Origin: SAR202 cluster bacterium
Lineage (GTDB): Bacteria; Chloroflexota; Dehalococcoidia; Lucifugimonadales; UBA2962
Reading direction: 5' to 3'
Assembly (NCBI GenBank): GCA_009392275.1
Contig: VFGV01000002.1
Coordinates: 24,406 to 88,405 of the forward strand
DNA length: 64,000 nt
This document shows positions 1-8,030 of this stretch, one piece after another; within the stretch, counting starts at the first letter, position 1; each line of letters starts with the position of its first letter. A model generated the notes under the pieces. It was not told the DNA's origin, ran no database searches, and saw nothing but the letters and a program-made list of their open reading frames with translations. A program made the translations under genes and the position numbers.

Positions 1-108
1 TTTTACCCCCACGATTTTCAATCCCTTTGCTTCTATTTTGGATATAATCTGCCCTGAGAGTCCTCTCTGAACTCCGTCAGGTTTAATTAATGCAAGTGTT
101 TTGTCCAT
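1..108 (-). CDS. ndk: Nucleoside diphosphate kinase, N-terminal part (cut by window edge)
   Basis: The first 36 codons read on the minus strand from the ATG at 108 to the window edge without a stop. The N-terminus [19 protein letters not shown] matches the start of nucleoside diphosphate kinase, whose first strand and [10 protein letters not shown] motif are highly conserved. The enzyme transfers the gamma phosphate between nucleoside triphosphates through a phosphohistidine; that histidine lies beyond the window. The gene starts 10 bases after the tsaB stop and is probably the third gene of a tsaE-tsaB-ndk run. The truncation is a window artefact, not a broken gene. Confidence 0.9.
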   Translation of the reverse strand, partial: MDKTLALIKPDGVQRGLSGQIISKIEAKGLKIVGVK

Positions 109-118
109 GCTTATTCTT

Positions 119-796
119 TTACCTCTTACTTATTATTTGACCTATCGCAGAATCGTATTGAGCTCCACTGATGTAGACGGGCTCCAATGCGTCAATATCT
201 TCTCCACCAAATTCCATCAATTTTATATATCCCAAAGAAGCGAGCACAGATGCTTTTCTGGTAGGCATAGGGTCTGCCTTTACAATTGCCAAGTCCCCGA
301 GTTTTGAATTCAATATCGACCCTACTTCAGTCATCGCCTCACCACAAAATATAGTTTTTGAAGTGGTGACTTTGTCTATTTCATCTAGATTAATAACCCT
401 TATGGATTCATTTCTATCTAGATTACTAATCGAGTATACACTTTTAGTTGAAGCTTTTATCATGGCAAATACAGGTAATTTAGATGGCAAATAAGGTTTA
501 ATTTCAATATCTAATGTGCTAATTGATACTAGAGGTATTTGAAGCGTCATAGAAATAGCTTTAGCAAATGACATGCCTACCCTTAAAGAACTAAATCCTC
601 CTGGTCCTTTTGCTATAAAGACTGATTTTAAGTTAGTTGGTTTTATATTTGCTTGATCCAAAATTGACCATATGGCTGGGCATAATTCCATGGAGTGATT
701 TCTCTTGGCATCCCAGGATAGTTCTTTAATGACTATGCCTTCACTCGATAGAGAGATTGTTGAAAATGATGTCGATGTGTCAATAGATAGTTCCAT
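119..796 (-). CDS. tsaB: tRNA threonylcarbamoyladenosine biosynthesis protein TsaB
   Basis: This 225-residue protein has the ASKHA-fold start (LSIDTST) and, at residues 64-74, the motif [11 protein letters not shown], which corresponds to the GPGSFTGLR-type signature of TsaB/YeaZ. TsaB is the non-catalytic partner that dimerises with TsaD and, with TsaE, forms the complex that puts threonylcarbamoyl on A37 of ANN-reading tRNAs. The length fits the family (about 220-235). It sits 21 bases downstream of tsaE and 10 bases upstream of ndk, which suggests one operon. TsaD is not in this window; TsaC lies at its other end. The ATG at 796 is the natural start, though its ribosome binding site is weak. 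Confidence 0.9.
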   Translation of the reverse strand: MELSIDTSTSFSTISLSSEGIVIKELSWDAKRNHSMELCPAIWSILDQANIKPTNLKSVFIAKGPGGFSSLRVGMSFAKAISMTLQIPLVSISTLDIEIKPYLPSKLPVFAMIKASTKSVYSISNLDRNESIRVINLDEIDKVTTSKTIFCGEAMTEVGSILNSKLGDLAIVKADPMPTRKASVLASLGYIKLMEFGGEDIDALEPVYISGAQYDSAIGQIISKR

Positions 797-817
797 ATTA
801 TAGTGACCAAAATAACC

Positions 818-1327
818 TTATCGTATTTTACGGGAATTCGAATCTATCACGTCATCGATCAATTTTGAATGACGCAGTCCCTTGGATGTTAAATTAATTC
901 TACGTTTCTCAGAGGAGGGTCCTGATCTGTCCCAATCTATTTGGATTGCCAAGTGCTCAAGTTGATAAAGATAGTCAAACCTATCTGCCCATTCAACAAC
1001 GCAGATACCATCCGAATTAAAGTAATCTTCTATACCAATACTATCCAACTCAGCACTTTCAGATATTCTATATAAGTCCGCATGGTAAAGAGGAATTCTA
1101 CCCTTGTATTCCATCACCAACACAAAAGTTGGACTTCTGACATGATCTGGTGACCCAATTCCATTTAAAACTCCTTGAGTGAAACAAGTTTTACCCGCAC
1201 CTAATTCTCCTGTCATCAGTATCAGGTCTCCAGGAGTTGATAACCGGCCAATTTTATTGCCTAATGATTGCGTTTCGTCTGGACTGCTTGAATAAAGCTC
1301 AGCTGTATTTTTATATGAATTGCTCAT
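818..1327 (-). CDS. tsaE: tRNA threonylcarbamoyladenosine biosynthesis ATPase TsaE
   Basis: This 169-residue P-loop ATPase has the Walker A GELGAGKT at residues 40-47, the SPTFVLV segment just after it, the HADLYR motif near 82-87 and VVEWADR near 110-116. All are hallmarks of TsaE (YjeE). TsaE binds the TsaB-TsaD dimer and its ATP hydrolysis drives turnover of the t6A synthesis complex. It is the first gene of the minus-strand tsaE-tsaB-ndk group, facing the AT-rich spacer 1328-1530, which it shares with the divergent esterase gene. The first dozen residues are poorly conserved in the family, so the exact start is less certain than the identity. Confidence 0.9.
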   Translation of the reverse strand: MSNSYKNTAELYSSSPDETQSLGNKIGRLSTPGDLILMTGELGAGKTCFTQGVLNGIGSPDHVRSPTFVLVMEYKGRIPLYHADLYRISESAELDSIGIEDYFNSDGICVVEWADRFDYLYQLEHLAIQIDWDRSGPSSEKRRINLTSKGLRHSKLIDDVIDSNSRKIR

Positions 1328-1530
1328 AAAAGTTTTATTTGTATGGTTTTATTATATTAATGAAAATAAAGCCTTCATATAAATATAATTTTAAACTTAA
1401 AGTTGTTAATTTATTAATATATTTTTCATTGAGATTAAATATATCAACCTAGTAATGTGTTGTTGTTAGCAACTTAGGTTCTCGATAATACTTTTATATA
1501 AAAACAGATTTGTAATTTGGCAAATAAAAA

Positions 1531-2217
1531 TTGAAATACCAAGAATACAATATCGGAGACGAACTACTTAATTTTACTGTTGTTGAACCCAACGGGTTTA
1601 ATACTACTAATCAGTACCCGATTGTAGTTTTGATGCATGGATTTGGAGCTAGTAGCAGAGATTTAGCTCCTTTAGCCTCCGCGATAAATGCAAGAGGCTA
1701 TATATATGCATTCCCTCAAGCTCCTATTGAGATGCGAATGGGGCTTGGAGGGTTAGGCTATGCATGGGCTCCAATATCTGGAGAAGGTATCAAAGAATCA
1801 ATAAATAATTCAAAAGTTTTAATTAATAGATTTTTGGATGAATTACTCAATCTGTATGGAAATCAAGATACTAAAGTTGTACTCGGAGGTTTTTCTCAGG
1901 GTGCAATGATGGCGCTCGAAGTAGGCCTTGCAAGACCTGGGCTAATCACTGGCATAATCTCCTGTAGTGGCTGGATGAATACTTATGCACTAGATGATTT
2001 AAATGATATCGATATTCAACAAGAGCTGTTTATTGGGCATGGATCGTTGGATGATATAGTTCCCATTGAGAAATCAATTGAAACTGTGGAGAAATTAAGC
2101 TCAAAAGGTTATTCAACGAAATTTCAAGAATATGATATTGCGCATGAGATTTCACATGTGGAAATTTCTGACATTTCAGCTTGGCTGCAATCCACCTTAC
2201 CGCCCTTCGATAGTTAA
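1531..2217 (+). CDS. Alpha/beta hydrolase of the phospholipase/carboxylesterase family
   Basis: This 228-residue protein has the oxyanion-loop motif HGFGAS near 36-41, the nucleophile elbow GGFSQGAM with Ser122, an aspartate in GSLDDIVP near 174-175 and a histidine at 205 or 209. That is a complete catalytic triad of the Abhydrolase_2 family (small carboxylesterases and acyl-protein thioesterase relatives). It lacks a signal peptide and should be cytoplasmic. The substrate cannot be read from sequence. The start is a TTG with no clear Shine-Dalgarno site, preceded by an AT-rich region with several possible -10 boxes. It stands alone ahead of the aldolase gene, 97 bases away. Confidence 0.8.
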   Translation: MKYQEYNIGDELLNFTVVEPNGFNTTNQYPIVVLMHGFGASSRDLAPLASAINARGYIYAFPQAPIEMRMGLGGLGYAWAPISGEGIKESINNSKVLINRFLDELLNLYGNQDTKVVLGGFSQGAMMALEVGLARPGLITGIISCSGWMNTYALDDLNDIDIQQELFIGHGSLDDIVPIEKSIETVEKLSSKGYSTKFQEYDIAHEISHVEISDISAWLQSTLPPFDS

Positions 2218-2314
2218 GAGAATCACTAATTACTTGAAAACCCTACAATTGGGGTAGGTATCGTTAATCGCTCTTTACATACTGAACAGACTAAACTAGT
2301 ATCACCTCGAAGCT

Positions 2315-3058
2315 ATGAAAAATATTGTCATTAAAAACTCAATGGAAAATAAAAAATCTTTGGGTTGCTGGATGCCATTTACATCAGTCCAGCTAATTGA
2401 GCTTTTAGCTATCGCTGGGTTTGATTTTGTCCAGTTAGATGGCGAGCATGGTCCATTTGATTTAAATCAAATAGAAACCACCTGTATTGCTGCTGAATTA
2501 TGCGGTATGTCGGTATTTGCTCGACCCCCGTCTTGTGATCCCGCAATTATTAATATGTATCTTGAACGAGGCGTTCAAGGAATCGTTGCTCCTCATATTG
2601 ATACTGCAAGTCAGGCAATAGATTTGGTCAAATCATGTAGGTTTGCACCAGAGGGTGAACGAAGTTGGGGTGGTGGTCGATCTTTGTTGTATAACGATTC
2701 GATGTCGGTAGATGACAAAGATGGTTTGAGAACCTCCATAATGACTGAAGCGAATTCTCAAATGATTGTTACAGCGCAATTAGAAACACAAGACGCTTTA
2801 AATAATCTTAATGATTTGTTAGAGGTTGAAGGCATTGATTACTTTACATTTGGACCAAATGATCTAGCTCAGTCTATGGGAGTATCTGGTCAGCCTAAAC
2901 ATGATAGTGTGGTTTCTGCAATTCAAGAGGCTACAGATAAAATTCACAAAAACGGAAAAAAAATCGTAGAAGATGATCAAGTATTGACTACTCTACCGAG
3001 TTTAATTCTTGACTCTGCACGCGAGTTCGTGTCTTGCAATTCTAGAAAAAGGGGATAA
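2315..3058 (+). CDS. HpcH/HpaI family aldolase (2-oxo acid aldolase)
   Basis: This 247-residue class II aldolase has the family landmarks: His45 in LDGEHGPFD, Arg70 in FARPP, the metal-binding Glu157 in AQLETQD and Asp183 in FGPNDLAQ. Such enzymes cleave or form 2-keto-3-deoxy sugar acids or hydroxy-oxo acids to give pyruvate plus an aldehyde. The last 30 residues diverge from typical members, but the register (DSAREFVSCNS) still follows the final strand, so I do not call a frameshift despite an 8-A run near 2957. It ends 5 bases before the first of two zinc alcohol dehydrogenases, which suggests one pathway. The physiological substrate is unknown. Confidence 0.8.
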   Translation: MKNIVIKNSMENKKSLGCWMPFTSVQLIELLAIAGFDFVQLDGEHGPFDLNQIETTCIAAELCGMSVFARPPSCDPAIINMYLERGVQGIVAPHIDTASQAIDLVKSCRFAPEGERSWGGGRSLLYNDSMSVDDKDGLRTSIMTEANSQMIVTAQLETQDALNNLNDLLEVEGIDYFTFGPNDLAQSMGVSGQPKHDSVVSAIQEATDKIHKNGKKIVEDDQVLTTLPSLILDSAREFVSCNSRKRG

Positions 3059-3063
3059 ATATT

Positions 3064-4137
3064 ATGAGTACAATGAAGGCAGCTCTGTATCAAGGAAACG
3101 GTAAATTAGCTGTTAAGCAGTTAACTATTCCAGAAATTGATGAGGAAGAAGTTTTAGTCAAAGTAAGAGCAGAAGGTGTATGTGGCTCTGATTTACTTAT
3201 GTGGACCGATCAAGATGACCCTGCCGGAGTCTGGTCTTGGTCCGAAGAACCTAATAACCTGCCGCCTGGACATGAAGTAACCGGGGAAATTGTAGAGGTT
3301 GGCTCAAAGATAGATTCAAAAAGACTAGGAGACCGAGTAGCGGTCGACATGCTTGGATTCGGAGTCAATTGCAGTAATTGCTTTTTCTGTAGGCAAGGAC
3401 AACCCATACAGTGTATGAATAAAAAACCTGATTCGGGTGGCGGATATGCTCAGTATGTTAAGAGGAATTCAACAGGATGCTTTCAATTACATGACAACAT
3501 GAATTGGGATGAAGGCGCTCTAGTAGAGCCTTTGGCAGTATCAGTACACGGCTGTCGCAGAGGCAAGCTCGAAGGAGGTGAAACGGTATTGGTTCTGGGA
3601 GCAGGCAATATTGGACAAACTGCTGTAGCTGCTGCTAGAGCTATGGGTGCTGGCAAAGTTATGGTTACAGCGAGGTACTCACAGCAGTCTGAGTTAGCAA
3701 AAGCTCTTGGAGCCGATGTGGTACTACCCGATGGAGGAGATGATTTAATAGAGGCAGTTGCAGATGAGACAGAAGGAAGAGGAGCTGATATGACTTTAGA
3801 GTCTGTAGGGGGTAGAAGTGGAACCACTTTATTTCAAAGTATTGAATTAACCCGTAAACAAGGAAGGATAGTCATCTTAGGAGGGTTTTGGGTTCCTATA
3901 CAAACCGATTGGATGGAACCGTTAATGAAAGAACAATCGATAATATTTTCTTCTTGCTATTCGATATTGGAAGGTAGGCATGATTTTGAAGTTGCCATTG
4001 ATATGATGGGTTCAGGCAGAGTAAACCTTAAACCCATGGTTACTCATCGGTTTCCATTATCTGATGTGCAGGAAGCCGTTGATACTGCCTATGACAAGAA
4101 TAGTGGATCAATAAAAGTCCAGATTCATCAGGATTAA
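3064..4137 (+). CDS. Zinc-dependent alcohol dehydrogenase (MDR superfamily), copy 1
   Basis: This 357-residue medium-chain dehydrogenase keeps the catalytic zinc ligands Cys40 (in VCGSD), His70-Glu71 (PPGHE) and Glu155. The structural zinc cysteines are at 103, 106, 109 and 117, and the NAD(P)-binding GAGNIG at 179-184. It resembles threonine/sorbitol dehydrogenase-type enzymes that oxidise secondary alcohols of polyols. A ribosome binding site (AGGGG, about 9 bases ahead) supports the ATG at 3064. It is followed 30 bases later by a clear paralogue and preceded by the aldolase, so a sugar or sugar-acid catabolic unit is a reasonable inference. The substrate is not determinable. Confidence 0.85.
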   Translation: MSTMKAALYQGNGKLAVKQLTIPEIDEEEVLVKVRAEGVCGSDLLMWTDQDDPAGVWSWSEEPNNLPPGHEVTGEIVEVGSKIDSKRLGDRVAVDMLGFGVNCSNCFFCRQGQPIQCMNKKPDSGGGYAQYVKRNSTGCFQLHDNMNWDEGALVEPLAVSVHGCRRGKLEGGETVLVLGAGNIGQTAVAAARAMGAGKVMVTARYSQQSELAKALGADVVLPDGGDDLIEAVADETEGRGADMTLESVGGRSGTTLFQSIELTRKQGRIVILGGFWVPIQTDWMEPLMKEQSIIFSSCYSILEGRHDFEVAIDMMGSGRVNLKPMVTHRFPLSDVQEAVDTAYDKNSGSIKVQIHQD

Positions 4138-4167
4138 TAATATGGAATATTTAAATGGTGGTAAATC

Positions 4168-5214
4168 ATGACAAATAGAATGAAAGCAGCCTTATGGGAT
4201 GGTAAAGGTGTATTAGAAGTCTGCGACGTAGATAAACCTTTAATCGGCCCTCAAGATGCTTTGGTTAAAGTTAAGTCAGCAGGTATTTGTGGCTCAGATC
4301 TGTTGATTTACTCTGATAAGAACCAACCAGAAACATTGCCTCAAGGCCATGAAATTGCCGGAGAAGTTGTAGAAGTAGGGCTAGATGTAGACAAAAGCTT
4401 GCTAGGTGCTAGAGTCGCTGTAGAAGGAATAGGACATGGTAAAGCTTGTTCACATTGTTATTACTGTAACGCTGGTCAATATTTTCTTTGTGAAAATATT
4501 GGTATTGAAAGAGGAGGAGGTTATGCAGAATATGTTGTGACTAAATCGCAAGGGCTTTATCAAATAGCCGGTTCAATGAATTGGGATGAGGCAGGGCTTG
4601 TCGAACCTTATGCAGTTGCTTTACATGCGATTCGGAGAGGAGAACTAAGTGGTGGAGAAACTGTTGCTGTTCTGGGTTCAGGAACTATAGGTCTTTGCAC
4701 AATTGCAGCCGCTAGAGCTATGGGAGCTGGCTTTATTGTTGCTACAGCAAGGTACCCTCAACAGGTCAATATGGCTCGTATGCTTGGAGCAGATCTTGTC
4801 GTCGACTCTGAAGGAAATGAGTTAAGTGAAGCCTTGTTAGATTATTCCAAAGGAGTTGGCTCTGACTTAACTATTGAAACAGTAGGAGGGCGTTCAGATT
4901 CGGTAATAACTCAAGCAGTGGACGTTACTCGCAAACAAGGTCGTATTGTGACTACAGGAAATTTTTACACTGCGATTAAATTTGATTGGATGAAAGCAAT
5001 CTTAAAAGAACTTTCATTAATATGGTCTGCAACTTATGCTACTAACAACGGAAGGAATGAATTTCAGATTGCAATAGAGCAAATGGGCCGCGGGTTGGTA
5101 AACCTTAAACCTCTAGTTACCCATAGGTTTCCTTTATCTGAAATACAAAAAGGTTTAGAAATATCATTTGACAAGAACGGTGGTGCAATCAAAGTCCAGA
5201 TTCAGACAAATTAG
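4168..5214 (+). CDS. Zinc-dependent alcohol dehydrogenase (MDR superfamily), copy 2
   Basis: This 348-residue paralogue of the preceding gene has the same zinc sites: Cys41, His61-Glu62, and structural cysteines at 94, 97, 100 and 108. The Rossmann motif GSGTIG is at 170-175. The two proteins align throughout, including NMNWDE/SMNWDE, GGRS, TRKQGRIV and LVTHRFPLS, so this is a tandem duplication that has diverged. The main length difference is an insert after the first zinc ligand in copy 1 (about residues 50-60). Divergence around the substrate pocket suggests two related alcohols or successive steps. The start ATG has GGTGG six bases upstream. Confidence 0.85.
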   Translation: MTNRMKAALWDGKGVLEVCDVDKPLIGPQDALVKVKSAGICGSDLLIYSDKNQPETLPQGHEIAGEVVEVGLDVDKSLLGARVAVEGIGHGKACSHCYYCNAGQYFLCENIGIERGGGYAEYVVTKSQGLYQIAGSMNWDEAGLVEPYAVALHAIRRGELSGGETVAVLGSGTIGLCTIAAARAMGAGFIVATARYPQQVNMARMLGADLVVDSEGNELSEALLDYSKGVGSDLTIETVGGRSDSVITQAVDVTRKQGRIVTTGNFYTAIKFDWMKAILKELSLIWSATYATNNGRNEFQIAIEQMGRGLVNLKPLVTHRFPLSEIQKGLEISFDKNGGAIKVQIQTN

Positions 5215-5275
5215 GACTTTTTGTATAGCTTGTTTATAATTCGTTAACAATCTGCTTTTTATAGAGGTACTTAAA

Positions 5276-6928
5276 TTGAACAAGTTGATTTTAGCTTTTG
5301 TTATGTTAGGTGCAATTTTATTGATTGCTTGTGGAGGTTCTGATTCTGCTTCTTCAGACTCCTCCGACGATTCTAGCTCTACAGAGTCTTCCGTTGTATC
5401 TGGCGGAGGGTTTGCAGAGATAGGCCGTGATTTAAGAGCACAGCGAATGCGGTCTGCTAGTGTAATTTTGCCTGATGGTAGAGTGCTGGTTACAGGAGGT
5501 AATCAACCTGCCTTTCAAGCTGGAGCGGTTAAAACAGCTGAAGTGTGGACGGCTGGAGCAGATCAGTGGGAATTTACTGAAGACATGATAGTCGAAAGAT
5601 TTTCTCACTCTATGGTTGTTTTAACGGATGGACGTGTTTTGTCTGCCGGTGGTAGAGATCTTAAAAATACAGGTACAAATAAAGTAGATTTATGGGATCC
5701 CAAAACAGGGAATTGGACAGCGGCAGGTGACATGATTGAGGCTCATGAGTCATTTCCTATGGTATTACTTGAGGATGGTAGAGTGATAGTTGCAGGAGGT
5801 TCCGCTCGTGATTACAATCCAACAAACGTTGTTGAGATATATGATCCTAGTACAGATGTCTGGACACAGGTCGGAGGCATGTCAGTGGAACGAATCTGGC
5901 ATACAGGAACATTACTAAGCGATGGCCGTGTCTTGTTTGCTGGTGGAGGAGATCCTGACGGCCCATATATTAAAAATGCTGAGATATATGATCCTGTTAA
6001 AGATGTATGGTTTTCTGCAGGTGAGATGAATGTTGGCAGAACTCAACATACAGCTACATTACTGAAAGATGGTCGCGTGCTAGTAGTTGGTGGGCGCGGA
6101 AAAAGACAGACTTCAGAGATTTATGATCCTTCAACTAACAGTTGGAGTGAATTAGCAGATTTAACTGAACCTCGAGCCGAACATATGGCCATATCCTTAC
6201 CGGATGGAAGAGTATTAGTTATTGCAGGAACTGGTAGCAGGCCTTCTGTAGAGGTATGGAGTCCATCGAATAATTCTTGGCAAGCAATAGGAAAATTACA
6301 GATTGGTAGATATAGACACTTGGCGGAATTACTTCAAGACAATCGAATATTGGTTTTTGGTGGTAACGGTGAAGATGGAATACTTGCCTCAACTGAAATA
6401 ATTAATGTCGAAGTAGGATCAAAAGTTGAACAAGTTGTATTGACCGGCACAGCTGATCCTCAACTACCGACTCCTGTTGCCATTGTAGATACACCTGTGC
6501 CTACTGCGACTCCTGTTATAGTTGGTCGAGATGTGTATGAAGGACCTTTAGAAGAGCCAATAGAAGCTGAGCCCGATGGTTCGGCCAGCCTGGTTCCTAA
6601 CGGACAGCCTGTTAGGTTGCCAATTGGCGGTATAATAGCTAGTCCTAGTTTGCAAACCGGCTTAGTAGCTGTTTTCCTGGAGGTGATATCAGACACCCGT
6701 TGTCCAGATGGGGAAACATGTGGTGAACCTGGAGAAGCAATAATACTTCTGGAATTAAGACAGCAAGATGCGCCTTTTGGTACTACTGAAATGACTCTTG
6801 GTGCCGATCAGGCGCTTCCATCGGTTAAAAAGTTAGGGAAGTTTTCTACAGTATTTGTAGATCTGGAATATGACTCAGATAATAACCCAATACTTACTTT
6901 AGCTATGGTCCAGTGGCGTAAAAAATAA
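5276..6928 (+). CDS. Kelch-repeat lipoprotein (seven-bladed propeller)
   Basis: This 550-residue protein starts at a TTG with GAGG eight bases upstream. A signal peptide ends in the lipobox LIAC with Cys19, so it should be lipid-anchored outside the cytoplasmic membrane. A serine-rich linker follows, then seven kelch units marked by DGRVLVTGG-like turns at residues 67, 118, 167, 216, 265, 310 and 355 (the last is DNRILVFGG), as expected for a closed propeller. A proline/threonine linker (about 385-420) leads to a C-terminal beta domain (about 435-550) with two cysteines in TRCPDGETCGEPGEA. I recognise the TRCP...GEA pattern only as one recurring in small exported proteins. Ligand and role are unknown. 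Confidence 0.8.
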   Translation: MNKLILAFVMLGAILLIACGGSDSASSDSSDDSSSTESSVVSGGGFAEIGRDLRAQRMRSASVILPDGRVLVTGGNQPAFQAGAVKTAEVWTAGADQWEFTEDMIVERFSHSMVVLTDGRVLSAGGRDLKNTGTNKVDLWDPKTGNWTAAGDMIEAHESFPMVLLEDGRVIVAGGSARDYNPTNVVEIYDPSTDVWTQVGGMSVERIWHTGTLLSDGRVLFAGGGDPDGPYIKNAEIYDPVKDVWFSAGEMNVGRTQHTATLLKDGRVLVVGGRGKRQTSEIYDPSTNSWSELADLTEPRAEHMAISLPDGRVLVIAGTGSRPSVEVWSPSNNSWQAIGKLQIGRYRHLAELLQDNRILVFGGNGEDGILASTEIINVEVGSKVEQVVLTGTADPQLPTPVAIVDTPVPTATPVIVGRDVYEGPLEEPIEAEPDGSASLVPNGQPVRLPIGGIIASPSLQTGLVAVFLEVISDTRCPDGETCGEPGEAIILLELRQQDAPFGTTEMTLGADQALPSVKKLGKFSTVFVDLEYDSDNNPILTLAMVQWRKK

Positions 6929-6954
6929 AGTAACCAAATCTTGTCTAGACTTAG

Positions 6955-6996
6955 AATAGATTATCCGTGTTAAACATCTAATATGGATAATCTATT
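6955..6996. terminator. Inverted repeat between convergent genes, likely bidirectional terminator
   Basis: The arms AATAGATTATCC (6955-6966) and GGATAATCTATT (6985-6996) are perfectly complementary over 12 bases with an 18-base loop. The repeat lies between the stop of the kelch lipoprotein (+) and the stop of the unknown gene at 6978 (-), overlapping the end of the latter. Position and symmetry suggest a bidirectional transcription end, but neither side has a strong T-run. Confidence 0.5.
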
Positions 6997-7733
6997 GGTT
7001 TATCCTTATCCGTGCCACCGTTATCATTTGTAGACTCTTTTTCCTTGTCACTTTTATCTTTATCAGAAGTTTTCTCAGGTTCGGTTTTTGTTGCATCAGA
7101 AGATTTACGTTGAGCCTCAACCATCAATTTTATTTGATTATCTACCCATCTTTTAACTGCGTCAAAAGATGGTGGTGAGATATAAAAAACCTGCATATCT
7201 TCGGGGAATTGTATTTTGTGATTTTGATTTACTATTAATAACGCTGCATCATCTTTTGGTATGAGTTCGTCGATGGTTTTTGATGCATGAGCCCATCTTT
7301 TATTTGTAGTTTCTTCTAGATTATTAATAATTAATGAATAGACTTTTTCACTTGTCACACCAGCCGAGGAGCAAATACGCCAGTCATATTCCTCTTGAAC
7401 TAAAGATCTATCTTCAAGCGATTGAAGTGTGGCAGTTGATTTACACAAAGTGTTTATAAAAGTATGTGCATAAGGGTTTATGGTGTTTATTGCGTCTAAT
7501 CCAGTTTGCCCGGACTCGAATACGCCCTCATGAAATACATGAGTGACTTGAGTAAGCGTCTGTTCAAGATTTTCAATCTGACTCCTAACGTCAGACCAGT
7601 AAGTTTGCAATTTCACTTCTAATTCGTCAGGTACACCTTGAAAACCAAATATTGAAGCAACAAGATATATTTTCCTGCCTGCTTTAAAGGAAGCAGCTTT
7701 TGGTTTAGGTATTTCAGTTAGTTTTTCTGCCAT
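6978..7733 (-). CDS. Unknown conserved-looking protein with charged low-complexity tail
   Basis: I do not recognise this 251-residue protein. It has a globular part (about 1-205) with a PKAASFKAGRKIYLVASIFGF start, a predicted helical middle, and motifs HVFHEGVF and DWRICSS. A strongly charged tail (about 205-251) rich in K, D, E, S and T ends in PIDYPY. It has no signal peptide or membrane span and is probably cytoplasmic. It is followed upstream in transcription order by the small membrane protein at 7786-7962 (52-base gap) and fhs, so it may be the last gene of that run. Codon use looks like the neighbours'. Confidence 0.65.
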   Translation of the reverse strand: MAEKLTEIPKPKAASFKAGRKIYLVASIFGFQGVPDELEVKLQTYWSDVRSQIENLEQTLTQVTHVFHEGVFESGQTGLDAINTINPYAHTFINTLCKSTATLQSLEDRSLVQEEYDWRICSSAGVTSEKVYSLIINNLEETTNKRWAHASKTIDELIPKDDAALLIVNQNHKIQFPEDMQVFYISPPSFDAVKRWVDNQIKLMVEAQRKSSDATKTEPEKTSDKDKSDKEKESTNDNGGTDKDKPIDYPY

Positions 7734-7785
7734 CGGTTTTTGTTACTAAATTTCAATTTTGGATTTTTATCTTTTAGTTTAAAGT

Positions 7786-7962
7786 TTAATCAGTATTGCC
7801 TTTGGTTTTAGAGTTTTTCTGACCTAACGTAAGGCAGAGGACTCCTGCAATTGTTATTCCAATTATAGTACCAATATAGACTTTTCCAGTTAGGGATCCA
7901 ATTATGACCCCAATTATCATGCCGCCGATAATGCAAGTTAGCATTCTCATATTAAATTTCAT
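7786..7962 (-). CDS. Small glycine-rich membrane protein, 58 residues
   Basis: An uninterrupted 58-codon frame starts at the ATG at 7962, with GAGG about ten bases upstream, and ends in TAA at 7786. The product starts MKFNMRMLTCIIGG, has two hydrophobic glycine-spaced segments (about residues 8-25 and 28-47, with IIGGMIIGVIIG and IGTIIGITIAG) and a short polar tail (QKNSKTKGNTD). This looks like a two-span hairpin membrane protein with glycine-zipper packing. It lies between fhs and the unknown gene on the same strand. I do not recognise a family; AtpI/AtpZ-like small proteins are a loose comparison only. Confidence 0.55.
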   Translation of the reverse strand: MKFNMRMLTCIIGGMIIGVIIGSLTGKVYIGTIIGITIAGVLCLTLGQKNSKTKGNTD

Positions 7963-8030
7963 ATTTCATTAACCTCAATTAACGGTTCATCACTAAAAGT
8001 TTAAACTCATACGTGTTAAATATAAAACTT

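Noticed and set aside
2940..3058. Frameshift near the 8-A run in the HpcH/HpaI aldolase
   Set aside because: Shifting by one in either direction gives a stop within a few codons, and the present frame still aligns with the family's last strand.
3210..3827. Open frames opposite the zinc dehydrogenase genes (3210-3407, 3483-3827)
   Set aside because: They lie antisense inside a gene with full family motifs and are composition shadows of it.
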